From Amanita rubescens (taxonomy: Eukaryota; Basidiomycota; Agaricomycetes; Agaricales; Amanitaceae), in assembly GCA_015039365.1 (NCBI GenBank), contig WION01000215.1, forward strand, positions 27,904-91,903: 64,000 nucleotides of DNA. Direction: 5' to 3'. Made by a program: the position numbers and the translations under genes. This document shows, piece by piece, positions 1 to 10,446 of the stretch (position 1 is the first letter of the stretch; each line of letters opens with the position of its first letter). The notes beneath the pieces were generated by a model. The model worked only from the letters and a program-made list of their open reading frames with translations. It was not told the origin of the DNA and made no database searches.

Positions 1-123
1 TACTAACGTAAACGTCATTTGAACTTCAACAATATCGCCAATTTGAAATCGAACTGGCGATATTTTCATATATCTATGTCAAAGACTAATTAGTTACTTG
101 TTTGGCCCGCATGATATTTCGAC

Positions 124-951
124 TCACTTTTTTTCCCCGTCATCCAAAATGGTTCTCTCGAAATATTCAACTATATTGTTGTCGCTGTGGATATAACTTG
201 AGTTTTCAAAGCTTGTTAGAATTCCATATGGATCGATTTCGCTTGAAAATGTTATATGCTTTTCGGTCGGACCACAATCTTTAATTGAGGTAAAGTAACG
301 ATTTGATGATTCGATGCTCGTGAATTCACCATAAGCATCAATGCATGAACACGGCTTGAGTTTGTCGCGCGGCACATGTCGACTGAATAGGGAATATACA
401 TCTAGAATCCCGCTTAATGCCGCATCGAACGTTGGAGTACCAAGCCCTGTCAGTGATACGCCTTGACGAAGATACTTCGCTTTATTTGCATTTCTTTCTC
501 TGTTTATTAGCATTAGCACGTAATAGTGACACCTCAACTTACATTGCTTGATTCCTGAATGGAGGTAGATCATGACGCCAAATGATGCCTTGCACGTGTG
601 CAACAACCTCATTCATATGGTTCATAGCAGAATCCTGATCTTTAGAGATTTTCTCTGAGAAGACAAGCTGCTTGATTGATTTCATTTGGACGACATTGAA
701 CGCATCGGGCCAGTCAGAAGCCTGCAAAACAAGTTCGACTCCAATGATCCACTAGTGTCTTCTGCAAGGAACCTACGAACCTTTGTGCAGCGCGATAACT
801 GTATCCCCGACACAATATTGACTCTCCTCTCTTCTGCAAGGGATTCTAGTTGTTTTGCTGTTGGGTCATAGCACATTAAGCAGTTATTTATACAATTGGT
901 AGACTCAAACTGAAATCTACCTGCAGCCTCCAGGTCATAGTTGCCGTTCAT
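124..951 (-). CDS. unknown conserved-looking spliced gene, 241 aa
   Basis: Three exons join in frame on the minus strand: 951-781, 721-543 and 499-124, with introns of 59 and 43 nt. The sum is 726 nt, which is exactly 242 codons including the stop. The start is the ATG at 951; an upstream exon is not excluded. The first exon contains a CINNCLMCYD cysteine pair and the second a basic stretch before the last intron. The C-terminal exon carries a DPYGILTS...YIHSDNNIVEYFER segment and ends in an acidic/basic tail. I do not recognise a characterised domain; the phase-consistent splice joins are the main evidence that it is a real gene. No signal peptide or membrane segment is visible. Confidence 0.6.
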
Positions 952-1139
952 GTCTGCGATTGGATGCGAATAAGTGATGCGTTCACTTCGCTTTTCAGCT
1001 CATACTTTACTATATATGACCACCAGTGATCCGTCGTAATCCCTGATCATCCCATACTGACGCCTAGCAACTTCAGCAAAGCCAGGCGGGTTGGCGAATT
1101 CAGGCACTGCATCCGAACACCGGATATTTTCTTGGAGGG

Positions 1140-1650
1140 TTCTAGAACGCTCCGGCAAAAATGTGGATTAATTGCGCCATGGTAGCGTGTGCCAGCATAG
1201 CCATATCAGTGTTGGAAGACATATTAACCCGACAGGCGCTGCATCAAACGGAGCTCCGAAGCTCACGGTAGTATCCCGATCCTTAGTGATTTGCCATCAT
1301 GTGATGCGCCAACAGTCCCATCACTGCAATTCTATGACATCATTCTATTTGCATCCGTATTCTAAATATCACATACAACGTCGTGTATCTGGAAGGCTTC
1401 GGCAAGAATGTGGATTAATTGCGCAATGGTAGCGTGTGCCAGCATAGCGATATCAGTGTTGGAAGACGATTTAACCCGACGGGCGCTGGATCAAACGGAG
1501 CTCCGAAGCCTACAGTATCCCAATGCTTAATGATTTACCATCATGTGATGCGCCAACAGTCCCATCACTGCAATTCTATGACATCATTCTATTTGCCTCT
1601 AAATCTCACATACGACGTCGTGTATCCATGCAATTCTAAATGCTGTCTCC
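1140..1650. repeat. tandem duplication, unit about 247 bp
   Basis: Two adjacent units start near 1148 and 1395. They share long near-identical stretches, for example around 1162-1260 and 1409-1507, and again around 1296-1350 and 1541-1595. Differences are scattered single bases plus a shorter tail in the second unit. Small open frames in both units are parallel only because the DNA is duplicated. No gene was seen in 952-1960 apart from this repeat. Confidence 0.8.
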
Positions 1651-1963
1651 TCACATTTGCCAGTGGCACTACATGAAACGCAGCTCCGAACCCTACAATA
1701 TTCCGATGCTCAATTAATTTCCCTCATGTGATGCGCTCCTCCTATTCGATCATTCAGAACTCCACCATACGTTCAACTTCCGGTTTCCATGCCATTCCAG
1801 ATTACCCGTTTCTTGTCGGCCTTCGTCCTCCTAATCGCCAGAAAGATATGGCTTGCGATCGGTGCGCTTTATCATGCAGACGAGGCGTTGACTTTCTTTG
1901 GCGCCTTCTATCCCTCATTCACTGCTTCATCTCTTTCCATATCTCTAAAGTGCTTCCCTCTCG

Positions 1964-4055
1964 ATGGCCCCATCCAAAAGAAAGCGAATTAACACCAAAC
2001 GTACCAAATCGCAGCCAGTTGTTACAGATTCGTATGTGATGCAGTCATCTTGTTCGCTTACATTGTACCCTATGCCACCAGTGAACTACCAGCGTCGCAA
2101 GAGAACCATGATGTCCAAGATAAGCTGTCACAGAAAGACAGCGAGATATCGGATGATCAACAGCCGTAAGTTCTTGATTATCGGTCTTTTCTTTTATGAC
2201 ATTGTTCCTCAGTCTTTTGGAAACTGGCCCGATCTCAAAGAAGCAGAAGAAACTCGTTTCGAGCGATGATGATAGCGACGTTCCGCTTAAATGCACTTCC
2301 AGAGTCGAAGACATATCTGACCACGGCGAACATGAAACATCAGAGAGAGACGAAGATCCCGTTGCAAAAGTCAAGAAACCAAAAGTTTTTAATCTTCGCA
2401 GGTATGTCTTCATTCATTTTCATGAAGCGCATGGTAGACTTTAGCGAATCTAGTGATTCTGCCCTTGCCGATCAGACGGCACGATCGTCGAAAGGCAAGC
2501 CGGGCTTCATTCCTCAATCATCTACCTTGGAAAAATCCTCCAAATTGTTAGTTTTCACTTTAGCGATTACTCATGATTGTATACTAGAATTTCAACTCAG
2601 ATTTTTTGATTCGGATCTTGACAACTCAAATGACAGCGACAACGATTCGGATGGGCTGCACAGCGCGCATTCACTTGAAATACGAACTCCGTCAAAGGTT
2701 TTGTCTAAAGATCAGGGCGCTAAGGAAACGGCACCAATATATTTAGATTCTTTTCCAGAAATCACAGACTCTGGCATCAAACGAAATAAAGATATTCAGA
2801 ATAACCCTATGATATTAGATGAAGACGCGATCGATCCCCTCTTGCGTGAAGATCATAAATCGCTGCCAGCACTTAGGCAAGTTATGCTGTTACGACCATA
2901 CTACATCATTGACATCATGATTCACAGGAATACATCGGTAATACAATTCGTTCGCTATGGTCAAGCACAACCTGAGCCCGCATCAAATGTTGCCCTGGGA
3001 TATGAAAACGTTATCATGAACATGGCCTCCGGACCTAAGGGTAAACAGTACGTTTATTAACACTTCTTGTCAATTTTCTGTTAACTATATCGCCCAATAG
3101 GCAATTGGCTGCGGCTGTCAAATTTACTTACACCCTGCCTTTTGTTAATCCTTCTCGAGCATCACCCGCGCTGGTCACATATGACGCTGGCAAAATCTGC
3201 TTTAAGGGCGAAAACAGCAAACATGGAAGGAACGTGGTGTTCATTACAACAGGACTTATCGTTGATTCCCAATTGAAAACTCCGGGAGATAGTACAATTA
3301 ATCCCGGACATAAGGTGATGCCATATTGCTCAATGTACTGATACTTTGATTCAATGTCGCTATTCGTTAGATCCGTCAGGTTCTGTTACTTCCATTTGCG
3401 GGAGAAGTCCAACGACTTCTCGCTTACATAGGAACGGTGTTTGAGACGGAGGAATATGTATGCTTGTTAGAGTCAGGCACTTTGATTCTTACTACGCGAA
3501 GAGAAGGGGCAGGTGGAGATTATAATAATGGAAATTATGCGACATCCTGTGCGCTGTTGTTTCTTTTCTTTGGTGTTCATTGATCTTGCTAACCCATAGA
3601 TAATTTTGAAGCTTCCAGCTCTCCCGTTCGCCCACGAGTACCCGCAGGCCTTCTTACATCTTCTCCTGTTAAACTTGGAACATCTCCGAATCCGAACAAG
3701 GGCAAAACAACACATTTTTCTCCGTCCCTCGGTTTCAAGGACACTGGTATGTGAAATTTTGATAGAGTTCATGTAACCTCAAACGTTCTTGTTTCAAGTT
3801 CCCATTTACGATGCCCGTGGCAACCAAAACTTTATGTTTGACCAAGACAGTTGGAAGTGCATCAATGATCTACCAATATATAATAGCGGTAAGACCGACA
3901 TACCCCCTTGTAAGTATATTGCAACCGTTGGGTATACGGTTGGCAGTTGGAAGACGAGAGCTGCCCCAGACGATGACACGATGAGAAACTGTGCAAGTCT
4001 AAACATACAGTTTGTAATCATACTGGGAAAGATCGATATGAAAGACCTTTCTTGA
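1964..4055 (+). CDS. unknown intron-rich gene with acidic, Ser/Asp-rich N-terminal half
   Basis: About nine or ten exons join in phase from the ATG at 1964 to the TGA at 4053-4055. Introns begin near 2032, 2165, 2400, 2548, 2878, 3048, 3316, 3548 and 3747. The one near 2878 fits a GC-AG intron. The N-terminus is strongly basic (MAPSKRKRINTKRTK) and looks like a nuclear localisation signal. It is followed by acidic Ser/Asp tracts (SSDDDSD, DSDLDNSNDSDND). The C-terminal half is better ordered, with RYGQAQPEPASNVALGYEN, the segment LPFVNPSRASPALVTYD and a last exon ending in SLNIQFVIILGKID. I infer a nuclear protein of unknown function. Every join preserves frame and there is no internal stop, so it appears intact. 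Confidence 0.65.
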
Positions 4056-4664
4056 TATGATACGTTCAAATGTTATGTACATTTTTGAATGAAATAACTG
4101 TACGCGTCTTAATTGCTACTACGCTTTCCACCTCCAGCTGCTACAATATTTTAAATGCAATCTATGACATGGTCCACTTTCACGAGCGGGTTGTCCGATT
4201 CAAGAGATGGGAGGGTACCTTTAGTTGAAGTTGGCGGTAAACGCTGGGAAGAATGAGACATTGAAAGGAGACAGGAAAAGTAACGAACCTCAAAAGCCTT
4301 ATCCACAGACTGTTCGCAACAACGACCGTAACGCGGCTCAATAATGCTACGAATGTGAACGCGACCATGGTGAGCGCAGCAGGGACTGAGGAAGCGAGTG
4401 GGAGGACAAGACAAGGCACAGCGCAAACCGCTCAACGGCGTAATCTCCCAATGCCGCAGCGTATAACGCAATCAAATGCCGTTCACCTGCATCCTGCACC
4501 ACTACTTTCAGATCAGCTTCCCATACTCAACCCAAAAACACGTACCTCTAGCACTCTCAAATATGTCTCAACACGGTCGGATGATCTTTGCCCCCAACCG
4601 TCATTTGCCCCTTTCCTTTCATCCGTTTTCTAGCACTTTCTTCCGCGCATATGACACGGATCGA

Positions 4665-4990
4665 GATCGTCACTGTATAAGACACCATAAGTGAGTAGCG
4701 TTTTCCTATTCGAAATTTACAGCTGAGACGCACGGTGGTCTGTATTTATGTAGGGTTAGGGTTAGCTGAGGGCAGGCTCAACACACATGTGCTGTACGCT
4801 TGCCGTTCCCGACAATGAAGCATATGCTGCCGTAGTTCGTCACTGTATAAGACACCATAAGTGAGTATCGTTTTACAATTTGAAATTAACAGCGAAGACG
4901 CACAGTCGTCAGTATTCAAAGTTTGCTGGCACGTAGGGTTAGGGTTAGCTGAGAGCAGGATCAGCACACTCGTACTGTTCATCAAGATAA
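4665..4990. repeat. two tandem units of about 180 bp with telomere-like TTAGGG runs
   Basis: Two imperfect copies, about 4660-4810 and 4836-4985, each begin with a CGTCACTGTATAAGACACC-type segment. Each also contains a TAGGGTTAGGGTTAG run (near 4751 and 4934) followed by a similar GCTGAG-GCAGG stretch. TTAGGG is the usual telomere unit of basidiomycetes, so these are interstitial telomere-like runs of about two and a half units. The rest of 4056-5377 shows no gene. Confidence 0.7.
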
Positions 4991-5404
4991 GGTGCTAGCA
5001 GTTCTTGAAGATCTAAACCTTTTAAAGTTCTCAACAGGTAAGCCAAATGAAGAGGAGAACATACTAGTACAAAGGTAACATGCACACGTTTAAAATCTAT
5101 AAATTTGTTAGTTGCTATGAAAGTGATCATAGATCACTCTCAATCCGTTCAATCGCTTAACGCGTCGCCCGGGGTCCCGACTCTACACGTATGACCGAAC
5201 GTGTTCACTAAAACCGCATCCGTACGTAAGAGGGAGACAGAGACACTCAAGCATTCATCAGCAGATGTTTGTGCATTGTATTACGTAAGTCCGAACTCAC
5301 CTCGTCTCTCCCACATGACAGGTCCCTCTTCAGTATGTTTCACGGTGCTAATACATTCACGCTAGTTGATCCACTTTATGCTAGATTTCTGTGTCTTCTG
5401 GCAG

Positions 5405-6724
5405 AAGTCGGTCAGCAATAGGACAGGCAAATCGAAACAAAACATCTAAGCTAAGGTTCAAAAGGAATAAAAAAGCGAAAGCTGCGATTGAATTGGCCAA
5501 ACGTGCGCTTGATCTGGAAGAAAAATTGACCCTCATGCGGGCTAAAGCTCCCTCCAGACGGAGACGTTCAGGTATGTTTTCATGTTTCAACACCATTTTT
5601 CCACCTACCACTTTTACGTACAGATCGACCCAGGGGCCGCCGTACCACGGATGCTAAGAATCGCCGTTATCTTCGTCGGAGCTCTATGCGTTACGGAGCT
5701 AAATTTAATGCGGAATATCGAACCAGTATGTTCAAATTAGTATCCATTTAACGACAGACATTTACTGTGCCGTAGTCCATCATACTTGCACGTCAGTTCC
5801 AGGCGACTTCATTATCAGGAAGTCTAAAGATGAAGTTCGGGAAACGATCCAGATGACTTATCGAAAAACTCGATATGTCTACCGCAGCGGAAACGTTGAA
5901 GTCAAATGTCCCTTATCCGCCAAAACCATATTATTCCGAAGGGGCCGACTTAGTCTTGTCGCCAGAGTATCACTCTCCACCCTACGATTTTGTTTTCCCG
6001 ATTTTCTCTTCAAAAAATTTGGGAATGTAATATCTCAAGGCCAGATGCGACGACTTATTAAAAAATGGCAGTGCTTTGTCGACACTGGCGTTAAACCAAA
6101 GGGAAAAAGGCATGATACGCGCTCAACAAAGCCGGCTTTTCATCTCGGTGTTTGGAGACGTTACCAGAAGATACCTCATATAACAGAAGATAGCAATTCT
6201 GAAATTGACAATGTTTGGGAAGCATCTGATGCATTCCTAACGGCACTACGCAATATTGTGGCATCTAAGATCTCCACTTACACCGAAAATTACGCGCCAA
6301 GGATTTGGAAAGAACAAAAAAAGTGAGTAATGTTTTCAAGTTTGACGCCTTATTAATTTAGACGTTTTTAAGCATTTCTTCATTTCTTTTGACGCTCGAA
6401 CATATTGCTTGTAGAACAGCATTAGATTTCGAATCCGCTTTCACGACGGTCGCCGTCATGGAGGGCAGTTCGGACAGGGTTCATGTAGATGCCAACGACC
6501 ATGGCATATCATGGATTCTGCCTTTGGGAGATTGGGAAGGAGGGCATTTGGTCATACCTCAGTTGAAAATGGAGGTTGAGGTCCACGCAGGACAACTGGT
6601 AGGTTTCAGTGCAAATATTCTTGCTCACTATTGCACTCCGGTCACAAAGGGACGAAGGATTATTATAACCATGTTCACATGCCATAACGTTTTCTTGGAT
6701 TCTGTAATGTTTTATAGATTATGA
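5405..6724 (+). CDS. TET/JBP-like 2-oxoglutarate/Fe(II) dioxygenase (5' end unresolved)
   Basis: Four exons join in phase: 5405-5571, the next ending near 5724, one from near 5775 to 6322, and 6415-6724. The N-terminal part is very basic (RRRRSDRPRGRRTTDAKNRR after splicing), suggesting DNA binding or nuclear import. The last exon carries the double-stranded beta-helix iron site. HVDANDHG gives the HxD pair (codons at 6482 and 6488), followed by LGDWEGGHLVIPQL. The distal His is in LAHYCTP (codon 6626) and the 2OG-binding Arg in KGRR (about 6653-6658). The GGHLV...H...GRR spacing resembles the fungal TET/JBP family, which oxidises 5-methylcytosine and is amplified in Agaricomycetes. Known: the fold and metal ligands. 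Inferred: the nucleic-acid substrate. The first exon has no convincing ATG, so an upstream exon is probably missing from this model. A generic prolyl-hydroxylase-like member is the alternative. Confidence 0.6.
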
Positions 6725-6937
6725 ACATCATAAACTATATGAGTACTTTTATGCCTTTGCTCGTTTAGCCTGGATACTTTCTTAGGCCTTACCTCCTTAT
6801 GCCCGCCTGCGCGGCACAACAAGGGTGAATATCAACCATATTCTAGTGTCGTAAATTCTCAAGTCTCAAGTCGATACTCGACAAAGATAACCACGCTTAA
6901 CGTCGATAACACGAGCGATCGTCTACCTTTTACCGGT

Positions 6938-7840
6938 TTGATATGCTCCCTTCCATGGCAAGTATCCTGTCTCGCCTTGCCCTTTACCCTGACCCTAACC
7001 CCAGTTTTTTTGATTTACTACAGCGAGTATACCTTGTGCGCCGCATACTACACTGCTGGTGCCTATTATCAAACTGCTGGAGGGATATGCGTCGACATGT
7101 CAAACATGGATAAGATTTTAGAAATTCACGGTGTGTACTATACCTCTATTATGAACAATGAGTTAATTTCCGCAATCAGCTGAATACTCGGACCTGGTAT
7201 GCCAGCTGGGTGCACGGTGGTTGGACGTTAATGTTACGGTGACAGAAAATGGTCCGTCGAGTACCACCGATTCTTCGCAGATGTGAAACTCAACAATGGG
7301 AGCACAGGAATACCTATTTTCTTCTCCTACTACAACACGTACAACTCACTATACCTAAATCTCAGATTGACCCCACACCCAGCATCGGAGGAATGCTCAG
7401 CACCTGATCTTCGGGCAGTACGCTGCCCTCCGTTCTCCTGCACAAAAACAACCAAAGCTGAATGGTTCCTCAACGGAACAACAGACGTAGCAGATCCCCA
7501 TCGTTCGTAAAGCGACAGAAGTCGTCAGTCAAGTGATGAACTGCGGTCTGGGAATCCGTACGTCACCTTCTCTCACTTTCTCTCCCCATCTTAAGACTCT
7601 AACACCACGAAGCTCACCAGATTGTGTTGAACTTCTCAACGACAAATTCATGCACGCTACCAACCTTTGCGGCCAATCCAAAGACTGAAGTTATAGTCTC
7701 TTCTTCAAATTCCAAGATCCCAGCAAAGCTTATCTCTTCGACACCTCCCGGTATAAAAGTACGAAGGGACGGTTTTCACATTAGCAAAAGACGCAAAGGA
7801 TGTTCGGGTCAAGATACAAGCGGTTCTTGATATAACGGTC
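6938..7840 (+). pseudogene. possible degraded gene, unrecognised
   Basis: Several short open frames follow one another on the plus strand (6938-7183, 7283-7510, 7624-7830) with plausible GT and AG sites between them. I could not build a single phase-consistent model, and no domain is recognisable. The piece near 7190-7300 reads as a Thr/Ser-rich extracellular-like segment. It may be an old gene remnant or unusual intergenic DNA. The preceding stretch 6725-6937 holds nothing I can support. Confidence 0.2.
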
Positions 7841-7860
7841 TACTATTTGTCTATACATGC

Positions 7861-8862
7861 CTATGAATTCTTTATCACCATTCTTGGCACAAACCTTTCG
7901 GTTTTAGCGTACTTTGTAAGACTTATACGCCAAGAAACGTTATGCCCTTCAACAGAACACATATCTTTCTTCTCTCCCTCAAGAGATATCATCCAGCACC
8001 GATCATCGCCAAAACGGCGGGTCCTCATTTTCAATTCATCGGCAGCGCATTGAAAGTTTTCAGTACGAATCGCATGTACCATTATCCAGCCTCGCCTCTC
8101 ATATTTCTTCAGCGCTTCCAATGACTTCTTGTTGAACACGCCGCAAACCAAAGTTTCCCGATCAATAAAGGTGCATACGGGATACAAAGAATATGCGCGC
8201 TGGTATGTGATCACGTTCATAACGCACGCTTAATATTTATTAGTCGATGATCTAACATTAAAAACGCTACTCACTGGAATGAAAGTCCAATATTGCATGA
8301 ATAGGAGAAGCTTTCGTCGCCATCAATTGCACAACTTGGTTTGAACCTGGGTGTTTGAAGCTCTCCACCGATTCTATTTCTTCAAAACCGCGATACTCCA
8401 ATTCGCCTTCGACAACAGATGCACTTGCTGCTGTCTTCTCCATCAAGCTATATCCAAATGCCACCATCTGCATTTTCCACAAATTGATATATCTCGCTTC
8501 AAAGTAAAGGTCCAAATCGGCTTCGTGATAACAAGTTCTGTCGAAAAACTGCAATGCGGTAGAACCGCTAATAAGCGCGTTCGTTTCCTTCATCATTTGG
8601 ACAAATACTTGGACCTGATTCTCGTTATCGACGAAAGGCATAATAACTCTTGATATGCGGAAGACGGACTTGCAATACTGTTCCTTTAAATCCTTCATTC
8701 TTTGCGAAGTCCGTTCAAGTGCCAAGATATCCTCAATCGGCAGGAGGTCAAATATTTTGTACCACAGCTCAACGCTCAATGAACTTGATTTGTGAGTGAT
8801 AAAAATTAATACAGTTTAAAACGTGTTACTCACTGGCACATGTCGAAATGAAACATCAACAT
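7861..8862 (-). CDS. F-box protein with C-terminal nucleotidyltransferase-like fold, 301 aa
   Basis: Three exons join in frame: 8862-8834, 8783-8275 and 8228-7861, totalling 906 nt (302 codons). The start is ATG at 8862; the first exon codes for only about ten residues. An F-box follows at once (LSVELWYKIFDLLPIEDILA), so the protein probably docks on Skp1 in an SCF ubiquitin ligase. The region LISGSTALQFF...HEADLDLYF resembles the G-S/T...DxD core of nucleotidyltransferase-like folds. The acidic pair D-L-D is present; catalytic activity is not shown. This F-box/NTase-fold pairing recurs in mushroom genomes as a large uncharacterised family. No frame break is visible. Confidence 0.7.
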
Positions 8863-9171
8863 GCTGGGATGTTTACGATACAGGAACGGTAAGGAGCAAT
8901 TGGATTTTTCAGCGACGGCTGTATTTATAGATTTTGACAATCTACGCGTTGCCACTGACATTCGATCATTAGAAATGCGAGTGCTATAAGATTATCCGAC
9001 CAACACCTGTTGGCAGAAGGTCATTGCGCCTTGCCATATTCTTAATACGGTCATCACCGCTGCTTTACCTGCTCCGTCCATCAAATCTCAAAGAATTACA
9101 TCACATACCGTGAGTTCCAGCGCATAACTCACCGTATATATCACGCTTAACATATTTGAAAGAAAAAGCTT

Positions 9172-9641
9172 ATGTTGAATGCGCTATATTTTCCTGCTGA
9201 CCGTTCACGATCAAAAAGAATAGAAGTAGCCGCCTCAAGCTCTGGCCCACCGACAGAAGTTCATCATCTCGAACTTTCAAAATACTTCGAGGGAAGAGAT
9301 CCGAATCTCTTCACAGTCACGAAGTACCCTGTTACATTACCAATTCCTCTCGACAACAACTTCGTTATATTTTTTGAAAGAGTAAGCAACAAGTTTGCCA
9401 TATTAAACATTGTTTCTTACTCTCTCGCAAGGAGAACCTACTGGTTAACTCAAATATTATGAAGTTGTCAAAAGGACACTGTCTATGTTTCGGAAACATA
9501 TTAGTCCTGAAACGCCATGCGACAACGGGTAGATTTCTTTCTGTAACCGTATCTGACCGCCGTTTGGTGGAGCGCATTGTCTTAAGGTGCGACGCCCTCG
9601 TGTTACTGTTAAAACGGTTTCACTTATATTATTTAGTATAA
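9172..9641 (+). CDS. small two-exon gene of unknown function, 139 aa
   Basis: Exons 9172-9381 and 9432-9641 join in phase 0 across a 50-nt GTAAGC...CAAG intron and give 420 nt with a clean stop. The start is an ATG. The C-terminal part FGNILVLKRHATTGRF...VERIVLR resembles a small family I associate with Agaricomycete genomes, but I cannot name a function. It ends 85 bp before the 5' LTR of the Copia element, so its downstream region was cut by that insertion. Confidence 0.5.
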
Positions 9642-9726
9642 CACACGGACGAGACCTCATGTCTGGTTCCGTAGTGTGAAACATTGTTTAGTGTAGGGTA
9701 CGCAGCTCAACAATGGTGGAGTTAGC

Positions 9727-10431
9727 TGTTGAACTTATAATATACAATATACATACAGTATATAGTAAATATAAGTGATATCATTAGTTTACACTAACTA
9801 ATGTAATAACGCTCAGTTACTTACTCATCTCTCAACCAATCATAATAGTGGATGATTGAGTGTGAGATAATATATTGACATGAGAATATATTCGACATAT
9901 TCTCATACTCATCTACCAATCATAATAGTGGATGATTGATGATGAGAACATATTCTGACATGAGAATATCCTAGCGATATTCTCATAAGATCATCCAATC
10001 ATAATAGTGGAACTATTGATGATGTGAATATATGTTGACATGAGAATAGAAGACATATATACGTTATGGTTATCGACCTATCACATTGAAGATTGATAAT
10101 GTGATGAGTCAGTCAATATAATTGATGAGTCAAGTGCTGCGCAAAGCTATGCATTGCTGTACAATAGCTGTGCATTGCTGTGGAATGACGCCTTATGAGT
10201 CAAATACCTGTGACTCATACTGATAAGACTCTTTGTACTTATTTGTAGTTTAGTAGTATATAAACTGTACTCTAGTAGCGTCAATCCTCATCCTATTATC
10301 CTCTCTACTGTCTACTGTTGAGCCCCAGCTCCAGTAAGCTCTTAACAACTCCACACCACACTCGGTAAGTAGTACATTCCATGTACTAGACTGCACTGCT
10401 CGCTAGGGACTTGTTACCCCTAGTTTCAACA
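9727..10431 (+). repeat. Copia 5' LTR (705 bp) with TATA box and three U3 repeats
   Basis: The LTR has TG...CA ends with the short inverted repeat TGTTGAA/TTCAACA. Within U3 a motif CCAATCATAATAGTGG recurs near 9836, 9916 and 9995, at about 80-bp spacing. It is followed each time by a TGACATGAGAATA element, partly mirrored by TATTCTCATA. A TATATAAA box lies at 10257-10264, about 170 bp before the LTR end, and marks the likely element promoter. Confidence 0.92.
9832..10060 (+). promoter_or_regulatory. triplicated ~80-bp enhancer-like block in the Copia U3
   Basis: Three head-to-tail copies of CCAATCATAATAGTGG plus TGACATGAGAATAT lie upstream of the TATA box. The copies keep the motif cores while the spacers drift. 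The same three copies occur in the 3' LTR at about 21711-21935. Repeats in this position often bind transcription factors; here that role is inferred. Confidence 0.5.
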
Positions 10432-10446
10432 GGTTATGGGCCCCGA
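10432..10446 (+). promoter_or_regulatory. Copia primer-binding site, tRNA-iMet half-molecule type
   Basis: The bases directly after the 5' LTR read GGTTATGGGCCCC. The reverse complement contains CCCATAACC, which matches the anticodon arm of the initiator methionine tRNA (CUCAUAACCC) with one changed position that still permits pairing. Drosophila copia and yeast Ty5 are known to prime with a cleaved initiator tRNA in this way. Assignment is by motif only. Confidence 0.55.

Noticed and set aside
7050..7840. A complete secreted-protein gene
   Set aside because: No set of exons kept phase without stops; kept only as a low-confidence remnant.
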